From Gigaspora rosea (taxonomy: Eukaryota > Glomeromycota > Glomeromycetes > Diversisporales > Gigasporaceae), in NCBI GenBank assembly GCA_003550325.1, contig QKWP01000658.1, positions 97,274 to 161,273 of the forward strand: a DNA stretch of 64,000 nt, written 5' to 3'. The position numbers were made by a program, and so were the translations under genes. Under the pieces are notes generated by a model, which was given only the letters and a program-made list of their open reading frames with translations, made no database searches and was not told the DNA's origin. Below are positions 22,797 to 37,698 of the stretch, one piece after another. Position 1 is the first letter of the stretch. Each line of letters starts with the position of its first letter.

Positions 22797-24430
22797 ACTA
22801 AAACAGGTTGTTAGATATTTATTAAAAAACAAGAGAGTATTTATTTGACAAAAATTATATTTTTTTATTTAATTTAATAAAATATTTAAGAGATAAAACT
22901 ATTTCTAAATATTGGAAAAAAAAAGAAGAAATCTGAATTTACTGTGCATAAGAGCAGAAAACTAGAGGTTTATATATCTTTTAACATTACTAGTAGAAAT
23001 AGTTAAAATAGTAGAAATAGTAAAATAGTAAAAGTAGTAGAAATGTAAAATGGTAGAAACAGTAAAATGTTAAGAATGGTAAAATGTTAAGAATGGTAAA
23101 ATAGTAAGAATGGTAAAATTGTAAGAATAGTAAAATGGTAAGAATAGTAAAATGGTAAGAATAGTAAGAGTAGTAACTATTCTAACTATTTAGGGAAATG
23201 AAAATACAATAATAAAATAAAGAAAATAATAATTAATAAAAATACAATAAAGAAAATAATAATCTAATAATATAAAGAAACAAATATTAAAACTCATTCT
23301 ATAACAATAGTATATAATATACATATTATAAAATATTAATTAACCAAACTAACCAAACCAAATTAATATAAAATAATTATCTTATATATATAATAAATTG
23401 TGCATCTAATCAGATTTTAATAATTCTATTATATTAAGACCAAAATTTTTTTGAAATACAAAAAAGTTTATTTAATAAAGTAAATCCTTTTATTTAAGTT
23501 TAAGCTATATTACATTAATATAAAAAAAAAACTACAGTATATTAACTTTTTATTATAAAATTTACTATTTTTTTTTTTTTATCTTTTCAACCTTCTAAAT
23601 AATTTATACTTTCAAGAGGTAAATACTAGTCTTTTGCAGTGTACACTAAAATATTCAATTAATAATAAGACTTTACTAATAGTGTCGCCTATTACTCCTT
23701 ATACAATCAACTTTTCATAAATGCGATCGTCATAAATTACTTTACACATTAATTGCGCCAAAATTATGAAAGTTTGGCCAATATTACTAAATATATATAA
23801 TTTTTATATTTATATTTGCATACCAGCTCTATGAAAATTTTGGCCAACATTATTCACATGAAACAAAATTAATTACATGAGATTTAAAAACATAATGAAA
23901 TCAGATTAAAAATGAAATATGTAGTATAAAAAAATTGACAAGTCACCGAAAAATAAAATTTTTTTGAGTATATAGCAAAATATGTATAATTGATAAAGTA
24001 CGTATAGTAGAAATTAAGATGGTATGTATAGTTCGTAAAAGAAATTCTTTAAAAAATTTTATCTATAACATATACCAACCCTAACATGAAAAAGGACAAT
24101 ATTAGCGCTCACCCTAACCCTAACTATTAAAAGGGGATTACTTGTAAAAGATAAATTTTATAAGTCCACACATACTTTCGTAAATTTTTTTTGCTTATAT
24201 CTATACATACATTACTTAGATACGGGTTTATACAACACATATTTCTGTAATACACAAATTTTTTTGGGCACATTTTTTAAGGTTAGAGGTTAAGGTTAGA
24301 TGTTAATTTTACACGTAGAGTATATATTAAACAAGTATAAGTGGCTTTAGAAGGTTAAAAAGAAACCGAGATTTCATTTTAATTATGATTTGCGACAATA
24401 AGAAAAGTCACGTCAAAGTTCATTTATAGG
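22797..24430. other. gene-free AT-rich stretch with a minisatellite
   Basis: Positions 22990-23180 are repeats of about 17 bp reading GTAAAATGGTAAGAATA. Positions 23890-24400 may be a long, decayed member of the ATAATGAAATC family with CACCCTAACCCTAAC and GGTTAGAGGTTAAGG cores. No gene seen. Confidence 0.5.
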
Positions 24431-24754
24431 GGTTGACTGTAATTCTAACTGCAAATATGACACGTTAATTGTAATTCTAATTGCAAATACGACACGTTAA
24501 TTGTAATTCTAACTGCAAATACGACACGTTAATTGTAATTCTAACTGCAAATACGACACAGTTACGACACGTTAATTGTAATTTTAACTGTAAATATGAC
24601 ACGTTAATTGTAATTCTAACTGCAAATACGACACAGTTACGACACGTTAATTGTAATTTTAACTGTAAATATGACACGTTAATTGTAATTCTAACTGCAA
24701 ATACGACACAGTTACGACACGTTAATTGTAATTCTAACTGCAAATACGACACGT
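24431..24754. repeat. minisatellite with 32/43-bp units and 75-bp higher-order period
   Basis: The 32-bp unit (GTTAATTGTAATTCTAACTG plus CAAATACGACAC) alternates with a 43-bp version carrying an extra CAGTTACGACA. The extra block recurs exactly every 75 bp (24559, 24634, 24709), showing amplification of a two-unit module. Open frames on both strands here are products of the repeat. Confidence 0.88.
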
Positions 24755-25050
24755 GTCCAAATCTTATATTAAATTTTGTTTTGAATTCAATTTTATAAAC
24801 TATAATTATAGTAATATAGACTGTCTTAAATCATTTTTTAAATTAATCTATATCTATATATTAAAAATTTATAAGGTTTTAAATGCTATTTAAAAAATTC
24901 TATAGTTACTAAATTTTTGAAATGAACAAAAAAGATTCACACACACACAAAAAATGTATGAATGAATAAAAATTATTTATATCTAAAAAATTATAAAAAC
25001 CAAAAATTAGGTTTTCTTTGGGATAGAAAAACGTTATCTATGTAAATAAG

Positions 25051-26533
25051 TTACCAAAGATCACCAAAATAAGAATATAATAATCGTGAAAAGAAATTTT
25101 TTAAAGAATTTAAAGTAGAAATATCAACAAAAAACCAAACGAATATAGAAATCAAAACCACCAATAAGGCAGCAATAGTGAATGAAGATAACTTAAATCT
25201 AGATAGAGAATCACGAAAAGTATTATTAGAAACAATTTTGCTTTGTTGTTTAATTTGTTTATTTGCAAATTCAATCTTTTTTTCCAAATCAGATTCTTTC
25301 GCACCATAACGTTTTGCAAGTTGAAATGCAGCAATTGAATCAAGAAAATTTTTTTTCTCGAGTAATACGCAACCTAACCAAACATAAATAATAAATAATA
25401 AATATAAATAATAAATATAAATAATAAATATAAATATAAATAAACATATAAAAAAGCCCCGAGAGTGAGTGATAGATCAAAAAATTTTACCTTTACGATA
25501 ATAACCTTTTGCCCATTTTGAATCTAGACGAATACAAGTTTCAGCATGAATAAGAGCTTCATCTAATTTACCAAGTTTCAAATAAACTTGAGCACAGTTA
25601 GAATTAACTAATATATCATTTTGATTTAATTCAAATGCTTTCATATATTTTTCTAAACTTTCATTATATTTTTGTTTATTATAAAGTTCATTTCCTTCTA
25701 ATCTAAACTTTTCAGCCGTTTTTGAAGATTTTTCAGATATTATATTATCACTATTGGAATTATCAGATGAATTAATGGTCATCTTTTCAATATCTTTACG
25801 GGATAAAACTTTTTTTTCAAGTTCTTGACGTTTTTTTAATAATTTTTCAGCTTCTTCGATCTTTAAAAAAAAATAAATTATAATCATTAATATTATAATG
25901 AGAAATCAATCAATCATAATCATAAGAAATCAAATTATGATGAACGATGAATAATAAATAGATCATGATGAATAATAAATAAATCAAGAGAATCTAAGTA
26001 ATACCTGACCAAGTTCTTTATAACATTTTGCCAATCGAGCATAACCGACAGAATGTAAAGTAGTATTTCCCGGTGCTATATCATCACTAATCGGAACATT
26101 TGGTAAAGAAAGGATCTTTTCAGCTAATAAATTAATATTTATTTTTATTTGTTATTTTATTGTTATTTTATTGTTATTATGTATTTGATTTTTTTTTTTT
26201 TTTAAAGATTAATTTATTATATGAAATATGAAAGAAATACCATCAATTTTTGCATCTTCGTATCTTTCTAATTGAATCAAACTTGAAATTAAAAATGAAT
26301 AGAAAGATAAATGAACGAATATATATATATTATATAACTTTAATAAGATCAAATGAACGAATACAGATATAAACAAAAATGTCGTACCAAGTACACCTAC
26401 TCAACAAAGGTAAATGAGCATCAGGTAATTTTTCAACAAGAATACTAAAAACTTTAACAGCTTCATCTAAATTATTTTCAAGGACTAGTTTAGAAGCTTT
26501 TTGAATTAATTGTTGACCGCTTAAATTTTCCAT
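25051..26533 (-). CDS. tail-anchored TPR-repeat protein
   Basis: Five exons on the minus strand: 26388-26533, 26241-26281, 26005-26123, 25491-25860, 25051-25373. Phases agree throughout and give 999 nt, or 332 residues. The start is the first ATG, followed by MENLSGQQLIQKASKL. TPR helices occupy about 7-75, 86-125 and 148-249; the second half has three consecutive canonical repeats, including EGNELYNKQKYNESLEKYMKA and GKLDEALIHAETCIRLD. A charged, Ser/Asn-rich linker lies at about 125-147. Residues about 290-308 form one hydrophobic segment (FTIAALLVVLISIFVWFF), followed by only about 24 residues, the layout of a tail-anchored protein of the ER or mitochondrial outer membrane with TPRs in the cytosol. 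TPRs bind peptides, often Hsp70/Hsp90 tails, so a co-chaperone-like role is inferred. The 26388 donor is chosen over a GT 13 bp upstream because it gives a better repeat; that junction is the least certain. Confidence 0.88.
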
Positions 26534-26714
26534 TGTCTGTTGTATAATTTTTTTTAAATAAACTTTAAAGGAATGAATGAATGAAAAAAAAAAAAAAAAC
26601 AAGATTGAATGAAAATATAAAAAAAGATTAGGCTACCAATTAACGTTAATTTAAAATTGTGTTTACATTTATATATGTGCATGCATGGTACCCGATAAAA
26701 TGGAACCTTAATAT

Positions 26715-26720
26715 CACGTG
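26715..26720. promoter_or_regulatory. CACGTG E-box upstream of the TPR gene
   Basis: TCACGTGA lies about 182 bp upstream of the TPR gene ATG. It is the class-B bHLH site, which the factor encoded at 37973-40015 should be able to bind. The link is inference, because CACGTG is common in this window. Confidence 0.35.
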
Positions 26721-27450
26721 AAAATGAAAATGTGACCAACCACGCGTAAAAATACTACGTGTAACCATGTAGTTTGCCAAGGAATGAACATGATTTATTA
26801 TCATATTAGTCTAATTAATCTAAATATAACCAACGAATTTATTTTATTTATTACTTAACGACTAGGATACATTTAATTGAAAAAATTTAATTTATCCTAA
26901 TAATAATAAAATATTTTAAATGTTGAAACAACCTTTTCATCTTTTCATTTAATCAGGTAACAGGTAAGGTAACGGTGATATACTCTGTTATCTATGAATA
27001 TTTAGAATATTTAATATATAATATATATATATCATAATATATATAATATATATATATAATATATATGTATAATATATATAATGTATATAATATACATAAT
27101 TATATTCATTCATTAATTTTCATTCATAAAGAAAAATACAAAAAAGCAAGGGCATTATCTAAATGATTAGTTTTAAAATAGTGATATCGATAACAAGTTT
27201 ACAGTTTAGTACAAGTCAATACTGCATTATCTTCAAGGGGACCCACTAATAATTACAATGGGGGTAAATCATTTAAATAATAATTTAATTATAGAAACTT
27301 TTATTTATAATTTTTTATTTTTACGATTTATACATTAATAACGATAAAGGTATATTTAACCGGAGATTAATGCTTTGTGTCACGTGATCGACGGGGTCTA
27401 ACTGATAAAGTTTATTGATGAAACTAAAAAGAAATATAAAAAGATATTTA

Positions 27451-27490
27451 CGTACGTACGTACGTACGTACGTACGTGTGTGTACGTACG
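27451..27490. repeat. (ACGT)n microsatellite
   Basis: About seven ACGT repeats, then GTGTGTGT and ACGTACG. A self-complementary tetranucleotide repeat rich in CpG, unusual in this AT-rich setting. Confidence 0.9.
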
Positions 27491-30400
27491 AAGCCACTAT
27501 CAGGTACTATCAGAAAACTATCGGTTATGTATTGTAAAGTATCTATGCCCTACAGTCTTACCATTCTTATCATTCTTACCATTCTTACCTGTCAGTCTTA
27601 CCAGTCTTACCTAATGTTTAGGTAACAAAAAAAAAATAATCGGACATCCCGGCTATACGATATACATGAATTTATACAGATTATACTTGTCAATCAAGAG
27701 TCTCGTGACTCGATCTTGTGATTATTATTTTTGTTTTCGCGAATATTAAGTGAAAGAATGAAATGATTGAAACATTAATAGTAGTAATACCAAAGATAAT
27801 TCCAATAGAAATTAAAGAATAAATATAGCTGATAATTAACATGCATATTATTGTAAAAAATTTAATTTTATTTTTTTAAGGTAATCAAGTGTGCTCCTTC
27901 ATAGAACGTTCCACCGTAAAATATACATCATATACATAAAATACGTAATATATATATATCTGATATGATATATTACGATATATATATGATATATATATGA
28001 TATATTATGATATATTATGATATATGTATATGATATATATGATATACATAACAAATCAATTAATTTGTCGCGTCCCTCATGTCCCTTCTATTGTTGATCG
28101 GAAAGAAATCAGAGTAATATAAATATATATATTTGTATATTCAATACTTTATATTTCAGTATAAGATTCATTGTTTTTTTTTTAGAAAGGCGTTATTACA
28201 AACGTTGTATACCGATACACGATATGAAACAAAGTGTTGTTGTAAAATATGCCATTTTTTTTTTAAAAAAAAAAAACAGAATTCACCTGAAAAGTATTAA
28301 TGATATTTTTTTTTAGTAAAGTGGGCAGAACCGAAGGAAAAATAGAGACGCCTTTTGAATACAAAAGAGGAATGATTAAAGGAAAAAAAAATTTTTTTCA
28401 GGTTATAAAAGTGTAAGTCATTAAAAGTCATTATGATTATAAAAATTGAAAATAAAAAAAGTAAAGAAAATAGAGTTGCATTAAAAAGGGATAATTGTTA
28501 ATTTAAAAAAAAAAAATAATTATAAATATAATAAATATAAACATAATACCATAATACAGTAATAAAAAAAAACTAGTAAATAAAAGGAACATAAGGGGAG
28601 TAACGCAAAGTTCGCGATTTATTTTGGTGTCCTCGTGTTGCGACTCGTGAACAAATAAGCACAATAAATTTTCTTTTCAATTAGCGCGCATTTGGAGGAA
28701 ATCGTGATAAAATCAGGTAATTACAAACTCATAAAAATATAAAAAATTTACAATAAAACCCTAGATGGTTATTTGTTGCCGAAATTTTTAAGAAGCAAAG
28801 ATCAATCTTAAAGTTAGCGTACAGATGACCTTTTAGTCATTGATAGTATTGAAGGCGCATGTGCGATTATTCTACATTAATATATAATTGGTATGTAAAA
28901 GGAAAAAGAAACAAGCCTAACTTTGAACTTTAAATTTTTAACTAGACATTTAACAGGTTAAAGAACAATTACGTAGAACTTTAATATTATTTTATATATT
29001 TTTTTTATATAACTTTTTTATATAATTTTTATATAAATTTTTATATAATTTTTATATAATTTTTATATAATTATTATATATAAATTTTTATAAAATTTTT
29101 TAGTGATAAATTATTTATTTTTTAATAAATTTTAGTGATAAATTAATAATTTAAAAAATAAATAAATAAATAAATAAAATAAAATAAACTAAAATAAAAT
29201 AAATAAACCTAATCACATAAAAATCAAAAGTAACATTAAACAATTTATAAAAACAAGTAAACATTTTTATAAAAGAGTAACATTAAAAACATTTATAAAG
29301 GTAACAATATAAAAGTTAAACATCTATAAAAGTAATATCAACTGTATATAAAAGTAACGATCTTATAAATGTTCTATAAAAGTAATATCTACTTACCGGT
29401 ATATAAAAGTAACATTAATATAACCAATTTAAATTTAGAATGATCAGGCCGAGTTTGATACGAATAAAAAAAAAAATCTTTTACACACAACACAAATATA
29501 TCATAAGCTCGTGTTCTTTATGTTTGCAAGTGGAGATTCACGAGACATAATTAAAGCTTAGATGATCAAATATAACAAAGCTGTAACTATAATAAAATAG
29601 TATTTGTGATTCGAGTAATTAAATCGTTCGTGCGTATTAAAAAAATAAAACTCGGTTAAATATTATTTGATTTCTTATGATTAATTAAATAGATTAAGTA
29701 GATTAAAATGCAAACCAATTAGTTTATATTTGTAACTTCCGTGTGATGTAAAAATTTGGGAGTGTGACGCGATCCTGTGCAGCGATCACAACATTTATAC
29801 ATCTATGAAAAAAAGTGTTATAGTATTTTAGTATAAATAAATGAATATGACGTGACACTTTTACAAACACAACATTTTATTGGGTTTTTTTTTGTGTATG
29901 GAATAATTGAATAATTGGTATTAAAATTTGTAATGTGTCATCGTGCCATTATTTGTCGAAATATTTGTAGATTAAAAATACGCATGTATACAAACTAGCG
30001 CTAGTAAAAAAAAAGAAGGGCATATAGAGTTGAAAAAAAAATAAAATAAAAAACAAGTAATAAAGTAATAACAAATCGAAAATAGTCCACGATGATGTGT
30101 CACAAACATGTCAATCATACGTCAATCATATCTCATTAAAGTTAGTTAGTTTGAATGAAAACCTGTTCAAATGTATTAAAAGGAAAAATAAAATGATTAC
30201 TTTTTTTTTACCCGTTCTAATGCAGTAATTTTCTACTATTCTACTATTTTTATATTACATGTATTAATTCTACTTTTCTACGTTCTGTTCTACTATTCTA
30301 CTATTCTACTGTTCTACTATTCTACTATTCTACTGTTCTACTCTTCTACTGTTCTGCTTTTCTACTGTTCCATGTTTTTTTACCAATCAATTCTATCACA

Positions 30401-33400
30401 GCTATCATCATATAATCATATAATCATATATAGTAAATCGTTTATTATATTATATAATTACAGAATTATAATGTGTATTATAAATTCTTATCAGTTACCA
30501 GTATCTACGGTTTACTGTACAGTTATTATACAATTAAACTACATATCAAAATATTATACAAATCAAATCTTTCCAAAATAAGTAAGAATCTGAAACCCGT
30601 GAGTGAATTAAACGCAGAGAGGAGTTTAAGTGAGTAACTATTTTAATGAAACAATTTTAATATATAATAACAAAGTTTATGATATCATTGTGCAAAAATA
30701 AGGGTCTAGGGAAATTTATTTATCCACAATTGAATTAATTGAATTGGTCAAGGAGTGTAAGGGTTCAATGAACACGAGGAAGAAATCATGGAAAATATTC
30801 CTTTTTTTACACACACTTTTACACACACTTTACACACACTTTACACTCTATACACTTTACACACTTTTATCACACTTGATGATTACGTACGTACTTGAAT
30901 TGAAATACCACAACAGGAAAATTATTGAATCAGAAGATCAAAAGCAAACGAAAACTTTGCTAGGCATGCAATTAATGTAAAATATGAAGTACCTGAGAAT
31001 GACAGATATGCAAATGATAAGTAACTCGCATACTCTTATATTCCAAGAATAAGATAAACATTAATATTTTTTTTTAATTGCATAATTGAACTCCTCACTT
31101 GAGTAAATTTTTTACAGAAAGAAAATTAAGAAAATTAATTCAAAACGGAGAGTACAAAAAGACTATCCGGAAATATTTATATGTTAGATCTTTATCATAT
31201 TTAGTAATTTGGCTTGTTTTGATACCGATACTTTAGGATTATAACTTGAAAAAACTGCGGTATTTAAGTTATATAATGTAACTATAACTACAATATTTGA
31301 TATAATGTACCAATCAATCTTAAAACAAATTCGCAAAACAGTATCGAATTTGTCCTACTTTATGACTTACGGTAAATCATAGATATAATTGTTTATAATT
31401 CTAACTATCTTTAGTCTTATCGATTTTTTATCTTTGTCAACTTTTTAGCTATCAGTTTTAGTTATCAGTAAAATAAAATTAGGATTTTTTTTTTTTTTTT
31501 TTCACTTTAGGATTTTTTTTTTTTTTTTTTTTTTTGTTTCAACAATTTAACTTTGATTCCTTTAATTTTATTGGTTTTTCTTACTCTTCCACTTTCGGTT
31601 ATATTGAAAAAAAGAGGTATCGCAAAAAAAAAAAAACTGTACCCGAATTATTATATATTTATATAAATTGATAATAAAAAACGGATGGAGTTTCGATGTA
31701 CACGCATAATGTTTATAATGTTTAGTTTATTTAAAACGTATTAAAATGACTAAAATGATTAATATGATGATTAATATGATTAAAAATGTATTGATATATA
31801 AAAAATCAATCTATTCGGCATATTTTGATAAACTACTTTTCTTCTCCGATATCAAATTTGTATATTCATTAATCTTATTAATATTTTCATTTTGAATTAA
31901 TATTCATCCGAGTTAGGAATATTGTGTGGTCCGGTCTTGTCTGACCAGACCTGTCTGGACCGGTCTGGTCTAACAATGTCTAATACTAAATACTACTGTA
32001 AGACTGGCTAATATTAATACTAATATTAACTGTTAATACTGGAGACTATAATAGACTTGATCCCAAAGTAGACCAAATTTAACATATCTAGAGTTATGAT
32101 AATATTTATTAATATTTAATAGAGTTAATATTCACCGAGTTAATTGTTAACAAATTATAAAGTTATTTAAGTTATTTTATTATTTATTTGAATTATCAGT
32201 CGTGTCGAAGGTTCGACTAATAACTTTGTTGCCCGACATGTCTGACGTAAGCATTAAATGATTTCCTTATAACTTATTCGACCACCTCCTAATACAAATA
32301 TGCAAATATCTTACGAGATGAGTGTATTGTATTAAAAGGTGACCGAATAAATTATACGGAATTCATTCAATGATCAAATAGAACGTGTCTTATTGAATTA
32401 ATAAGTTATACGTATACTATTACTATATTATTCATCAAAAGTTAATAAGTTTACCGGTATATATCTGATATTTAATATTAATAATAATATATATATTATA
32501 TATCTGATATTATATATTATATATATATAATATATATATCTGATATACTATATATATCAGATATATACTATATATTATAAGTTATTAGCTATGTCTTTAC
32601 TATTTATATCTTTACTATTTAATTATTTAATTATTTAATTCATTATTATTTTACAGTATAATATAAAAAAAAATTTTTTTTTTTGTTTATCAAAATCAGA
32701 CCGGACCGATAAATTAAATAAATTTAACATTGATATAATGAACTAAGGTTTGAAGTATGCACTATTTTGCCTAACGCTAATTCTGTAATCTGTAATCTGT
32801 AATCTGTAATTCTGTAATAATTAATTGGAAAAAAAAAAAAAAAACATAAATCAGAAAATTTTATTAGTAATAAAGATCTTCCTTGCGCCTTGACTTGAAA
32901 CGAACCATTATCTATTCTATCTACTTTGGAAAAAAGAAATGGAATGGAGAATTCTTTAATGTAATATGCAATGAAGATCAACCTTTCGTGATTTTTTTCG
33001 AGTTAAAAAACTTATTTTTTTTTTTTTTTTTTTTTTTTTGTAAGAGGATTGAAACAATTTTGTGGCACAAAATTTTTTTCGTTTCCTGATTAGTCACGAA
33101 TATAATTTCTTTACTAATAATAAAGTGTTACAATATTTTATAAAAATTTTACAAAGTGCTGGAATTGCAAAATTGACAAAGAAAAAAAAAAAAAAAAAAA
33201 GGTTTTACACAAACAATAATAACACAAGGTTACGCGTTTGAATATTAACAGTTAAATAAATTTTCAACGTAATCAAAACAATAAAGTATATCAAATTTTT
33301 TTTTTTTTTACGTACTTATTGCTTTATTATTGATTTTATTGATTACGATAACAAATTTTTTTTTTTCGTTATAGAAAAAATCTAATCATTAAATTAAATT

Positions 33401-35143
33401 AGTTAGTGTACAGTACACAAAAAATTAATGTTACTTGACGCGATTTACGCATTTAATTTTACAATGTACCCTAATTTTTGGTTTTGGATGAGCTTATTCG
33501 TATATGTGTTATTTGTTAACAAAATATGTATGCTAAATATTCTGTCAATTAGTAATTTGTTTTGTATAAATATAAATATAATGATAGATACTTACTGTAT
33601 TTACTGTATTTACTGTATATAACGTAGTATGCATTACTCGTGATTTCTCAAATATTAAATATTAGAAAAATTATTAAAAATTTTATTTACAATATTTATT
33701 ACATACAATATTAATTACAGTATTAATTTACAGTATTAAAATTACATTATTAATTTTACAGTATCATATTAATTTACAGTATTAATTTACAATTTACGGT
33801 ATTTTAATTATAGTATTAAAAAACTTTGGTTTCTTTACACTTTTATTATCTCGAAAATTAAGGTTACGTAACTCTTTTTAGACACCAAAATAGTCATGAT
33901 AGTTATGTAATGTATGTATCACACTATTCATTCTTCAGCACATTTCGTAATCGAATGACAAATCAGGCAGGCAAAAAGAGGAAGGGGTCAATGTAAATAG
34001 AAAATCATGAATGAATAATAATAATATCATAATAATATATATTCATAAATAATAATAACACACTGTATATCTGATATACTGTATATTTTTTTTGTCTCTT
34101 CCCCCCCTGTGGTCTTACGACATGATGAAATCTCAAGATCCTTAGGAACCTTATGCGGAAGTATATTTAAATGAGGTTGTTTTATGTAAGTTTATAGAAG
34201 TTTCAATAAAGTGATTATGTTTAATGCATCTCAAAAGACACAAAAATAAAAAAAAAATTTTTATTTTTGTCATCATGAGATAATACTTATACTACATCAA
34301 TGCGTTCCTTAATATCTTTTTCAATGACATTAATTATATATTTTCTGTATTACTTTATTGGCGCAGCAAAACTTTATATCATTGACTGAAAATTTTAAAA
34401 TATGATGAAATTTACACTAATATATCTTTTATGTAATAAGTATATACATAAAAAATGTATTAATTTATTTAATTTATTTACAGTATCTGGTATATACAGT
34501 ATATCTAATTATTTTTTTTAAAAAAAAAAATTTTTTTTTCTTTAGCCGTATAATTGACACTATTTTCTTTTCGTACATATTAGTATGCAAAAACAAAACA
34601 TTATAGAATACGCCACAGTTAATTACAGTTAATTACAGTTAATACAGTTAATACAGTTAATGCAACAGTTATTATAAAACTATAGTACTATAGTACTATA
34701 GTACTATAGTACTATAATACTATAGTGAGTATAATTATACAGTTATCAGTTATACAATTATCATATACCTGATATACAGTTATTTATCATACGTATACAG
34801 TTATCATTATTATACAGTCAGTTATTAGTCAATTATCATATACAGATATAATGAATATACAATAAATACTAACAGATACTGATAGATGTGCGTACAATAG
34901 AGTGTGTGAAACAAACTTAATTTGATGCTCGGGCACTTACAACATAAATCCCTAATGGTCTTTTTTTTTTTTTAATTTTTCTTCCTATGGTTAGTTAACA
35001 TGTCGTGTCAAAAAGTAATAAAAATTGATCAGCCGGGTGGTGCCTCATTTTTTTTTTTTTTTTATTATGTTATATTATTATAAATAATAACAAGCGCCAT
35101 AAGAGTAGTGAAAATTTACACTGGACATGTGGTAGGCTTTTGT

Positions 35144-35251
35144 GTAAGGGGGCTCGTGCGCGACCAAATGTTGGTCTTTTACTATACCCTTCTCATACAA
35201 CCCATGTGACTGATGTTGACATCTTTTTATCTTGCATAATGTGAGAAAATC

Positions 35252-35312
<61 letters not shown>

Positions 35313-35517
35313 AAAAATAAATTGCTATATTTTTTTTAGTGTCAAAAAATATTCACGTTAGAATGTGTGAAAAAAATCATTTTTTTTTTAAACAGNGTAA
35401 GGGGGCTCGTGCGCGACCAAATGTTGGTCTTTTACTATACCCTTCTGAGACAACCCATGTGACTGATGTTGACATCTTTTAATCTTGCATAATGTGCGAA
35501 AATCCAGAAAAAATAAA

Positions 35518-35563
<46 letters not shown>

Positions 35564-35664
35564 CGATGAAAAAAAAAATTAAAAATAAATTGCTATATTT
35601 TTTTTAGTGTCAAAAAATATTCACGTTAGAATGTGTGAAAAAAATCATTTTTTTTTTAAACAGG
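35144..35664. repeat. about 250-bp direct duplication joined at an N
   Basis: The block starting GTAAGGGGGCTCGTGCGCGA (35144) recurs at 35397, immediately after a single N at 35396. Each copy contains a poly-A run (about 50 and 42 A) and ends TTTTTTTTAAACAG. Small differences separate the copies (for example TCATAC versus GAGACA). The N exactly at the junction suggests overlapping contig ends joined without merging across the homopolymer. Confidence 0.8.
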
Positions 35665-36581
35665 TTCATTCAATAATGGCGAATATTGAAATTGTGATCA
35701 TACACGAAACACACGAAGCACACGAAGCACACGAAAGTCTGGTTTTGTAACCAAAAATATTAAACAGGAAATTACCTTTTTTGAGAGAGTACACGAGGTC
35801 TCGAACCGGGTCTCTAACATGATTTATCCAATTTTTAGTATTATTTTTTTGAAAATAATTAAAGAAAAAACATTATAAAGAAATCATGTAATCCATTACG
35901 CAAATATGATGTTCAGCTGCTCAATACCTTAATTATCATTTATTTTTCAGCAGAAACGCAGCCTCATGCATAAACTTTAACAAGATATTCTAGAAAAAGT
36001 AGAAAAAGGCAAGAAACTTCCCAAGCCTTTTTGAATAACATACGCATTGGTATATATCGATATACTGATATACTGTATAAAAAAACTTTTTTTATTATTA
36101 TTAATATGTATATCTTTTATACTGTTATAAATCTTAAATCTTTTAAAATCTTTCTAGATTTACTAGATTTCTAAGCCATCTCTGGTTAAATAATGTGAAA
36201 ATTTCTTAACATTTAACGACATTAACGTAAGATTAGATTACGTTCAAGATTTACTTGTGATTTATCCAGATTTCTCTCATTATTCCCTTATTCCCACCTT
36301 ATTTTTTTTTTAAGCCTCCAAATGAAAATCTCGAAAGGCTAACAATGTATTTTATTTTTTAAGCCTCAAAAAAAAAAAAAAAATTAACAAAAAATATATA
36401 CATATTTATATATAATCATCTGACAGATCCGTCTGACCAAAATGATTTGTAGTAGTTATTATTAAACCAGTTTGATCGCTAATGAAATCGTTCACATGTT
36501 TAAATTGCGCCTCAACTCGTGTTCTTTTATCCCCACATACATTTTCAAGTAAACAAAAAAAGAAAATCAATATTTTAAAAT

Positions 36582-36619
<38 letters not shown>

Positions 36620-37698
36620 TTTAATATATAAATATATCTGATATATAAAATATAATATATCTGATATGATATATAAATATAATATATCTGATATATCTCA
36701 TATATCTCATATATATCTGATTTATTTCTCACAATTCAATACTGCAATATATAGTCTAAAAAATATAGTCACGGCGGTCTTTTTTTTTTTTCAATCAAGT
36801 CACATTCCCGATAAATTCCGGCATAGCCCCCAATTTTCGGGAATTGAATCACAGAAAAAAGAAAAATCAACTCGATTAACTTTTTTGAAATAGTTAAAAA
36901 AAGATAAACAGAAAATAAACAGGATGATAGGCATTAAAAACCGAGTACAATATGAAATAAACAGGTTAAAGAACCAGCGTGGATTTACAAAATCGTTCCA
37001 CGAAATCTTGTTTTTTTTGTTTAATCGCGAAAAAATTTTTTTTTTCACAGTATAGCAGTGAAGTGTGATGTAATGTAGTGAATCTACATTCTACATACTA
37101 CATTCTACATGCTACATTCTACATGCTACATGCTACATGCTACGTGTTATGTTTAACTACACGAAAAGCATACATAAATTTTTTTTCTAATACTTGTATT
37201 ATTATTTCTCAACAAATTAATAAATGCCTCATCAAAACTAACACAAAAACAATTCTAAACAAAAAAAAAAAAAACCTATCGCTTTCGTTATCATTAACTT
37301 AACCACTAACCAAAAGTTAAATTTCTAACAACTAACTAACTAATTATGTATCCCTTAATTTTTTCTAACATCAACTAACGCTAAATATCTAACAAATAAC
37401 AGCCAACAACCCAACAACCGATAACCCGATAATTTTATTTTTTTTTTTTTAAACATTGACCAATTAATTTTCTACCTTCACTAACATTTACTATTACATG
37501 CATAATTATTGATCGTGTTTCACGTGATTAAAATTGTTCGCAGTATAGTATTATAGTATTATAGTATTATAGTAATATGGTAATAGACTGAAAGAATTTT
37601 TTGGTTCTAATAAAATATCCCAGTTGAGAGAATCCTTGAGATCCAGAGATCCAGAGATCCACAGTTGAGATTCAACACATATATATATATATTATATA

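Larger units (their letters stand above)
26721..37698. other. 11-kb gene-free block rich in microsatellites
   Basis: No coding region is supported. Visible: AT dinucleotide tracts (27010-27100, 27950-28050, 32460-32580, 36580-36720); (ACGT)n at 27451-27490; TTCTACTA repeats at 30230-30365; TACACACACTTT repeats near 30810-30870; poly-T at about 31483-31535; ATCTGTA repeats near 32785-32815; ACAGTTAATT repeats at 34610-34670; AGTACTAT repeats at 34680-34730; poly-A at about 35260-35310 and 35520-35562; CTACATGCTACATT repeats at 37085-37145. Transposon ends are almost absent here, unlike both flanks. Confidence 0.6.

Noticed and set aside
24431..24754. CRISPR-like array (repeats of about 32 bp)
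   Set aside because: Units are contiguous with no unique spacers and the setting is a eukaryotic genome; it is a minisatellite.
35141..35250. Possible small RNA gene in the GC-richer GTAAGGGGGCTCGTGCG block
   Set aside because: I could not fold it into a tRNA or other known RNA, and its duplication is tied to an assembly N.
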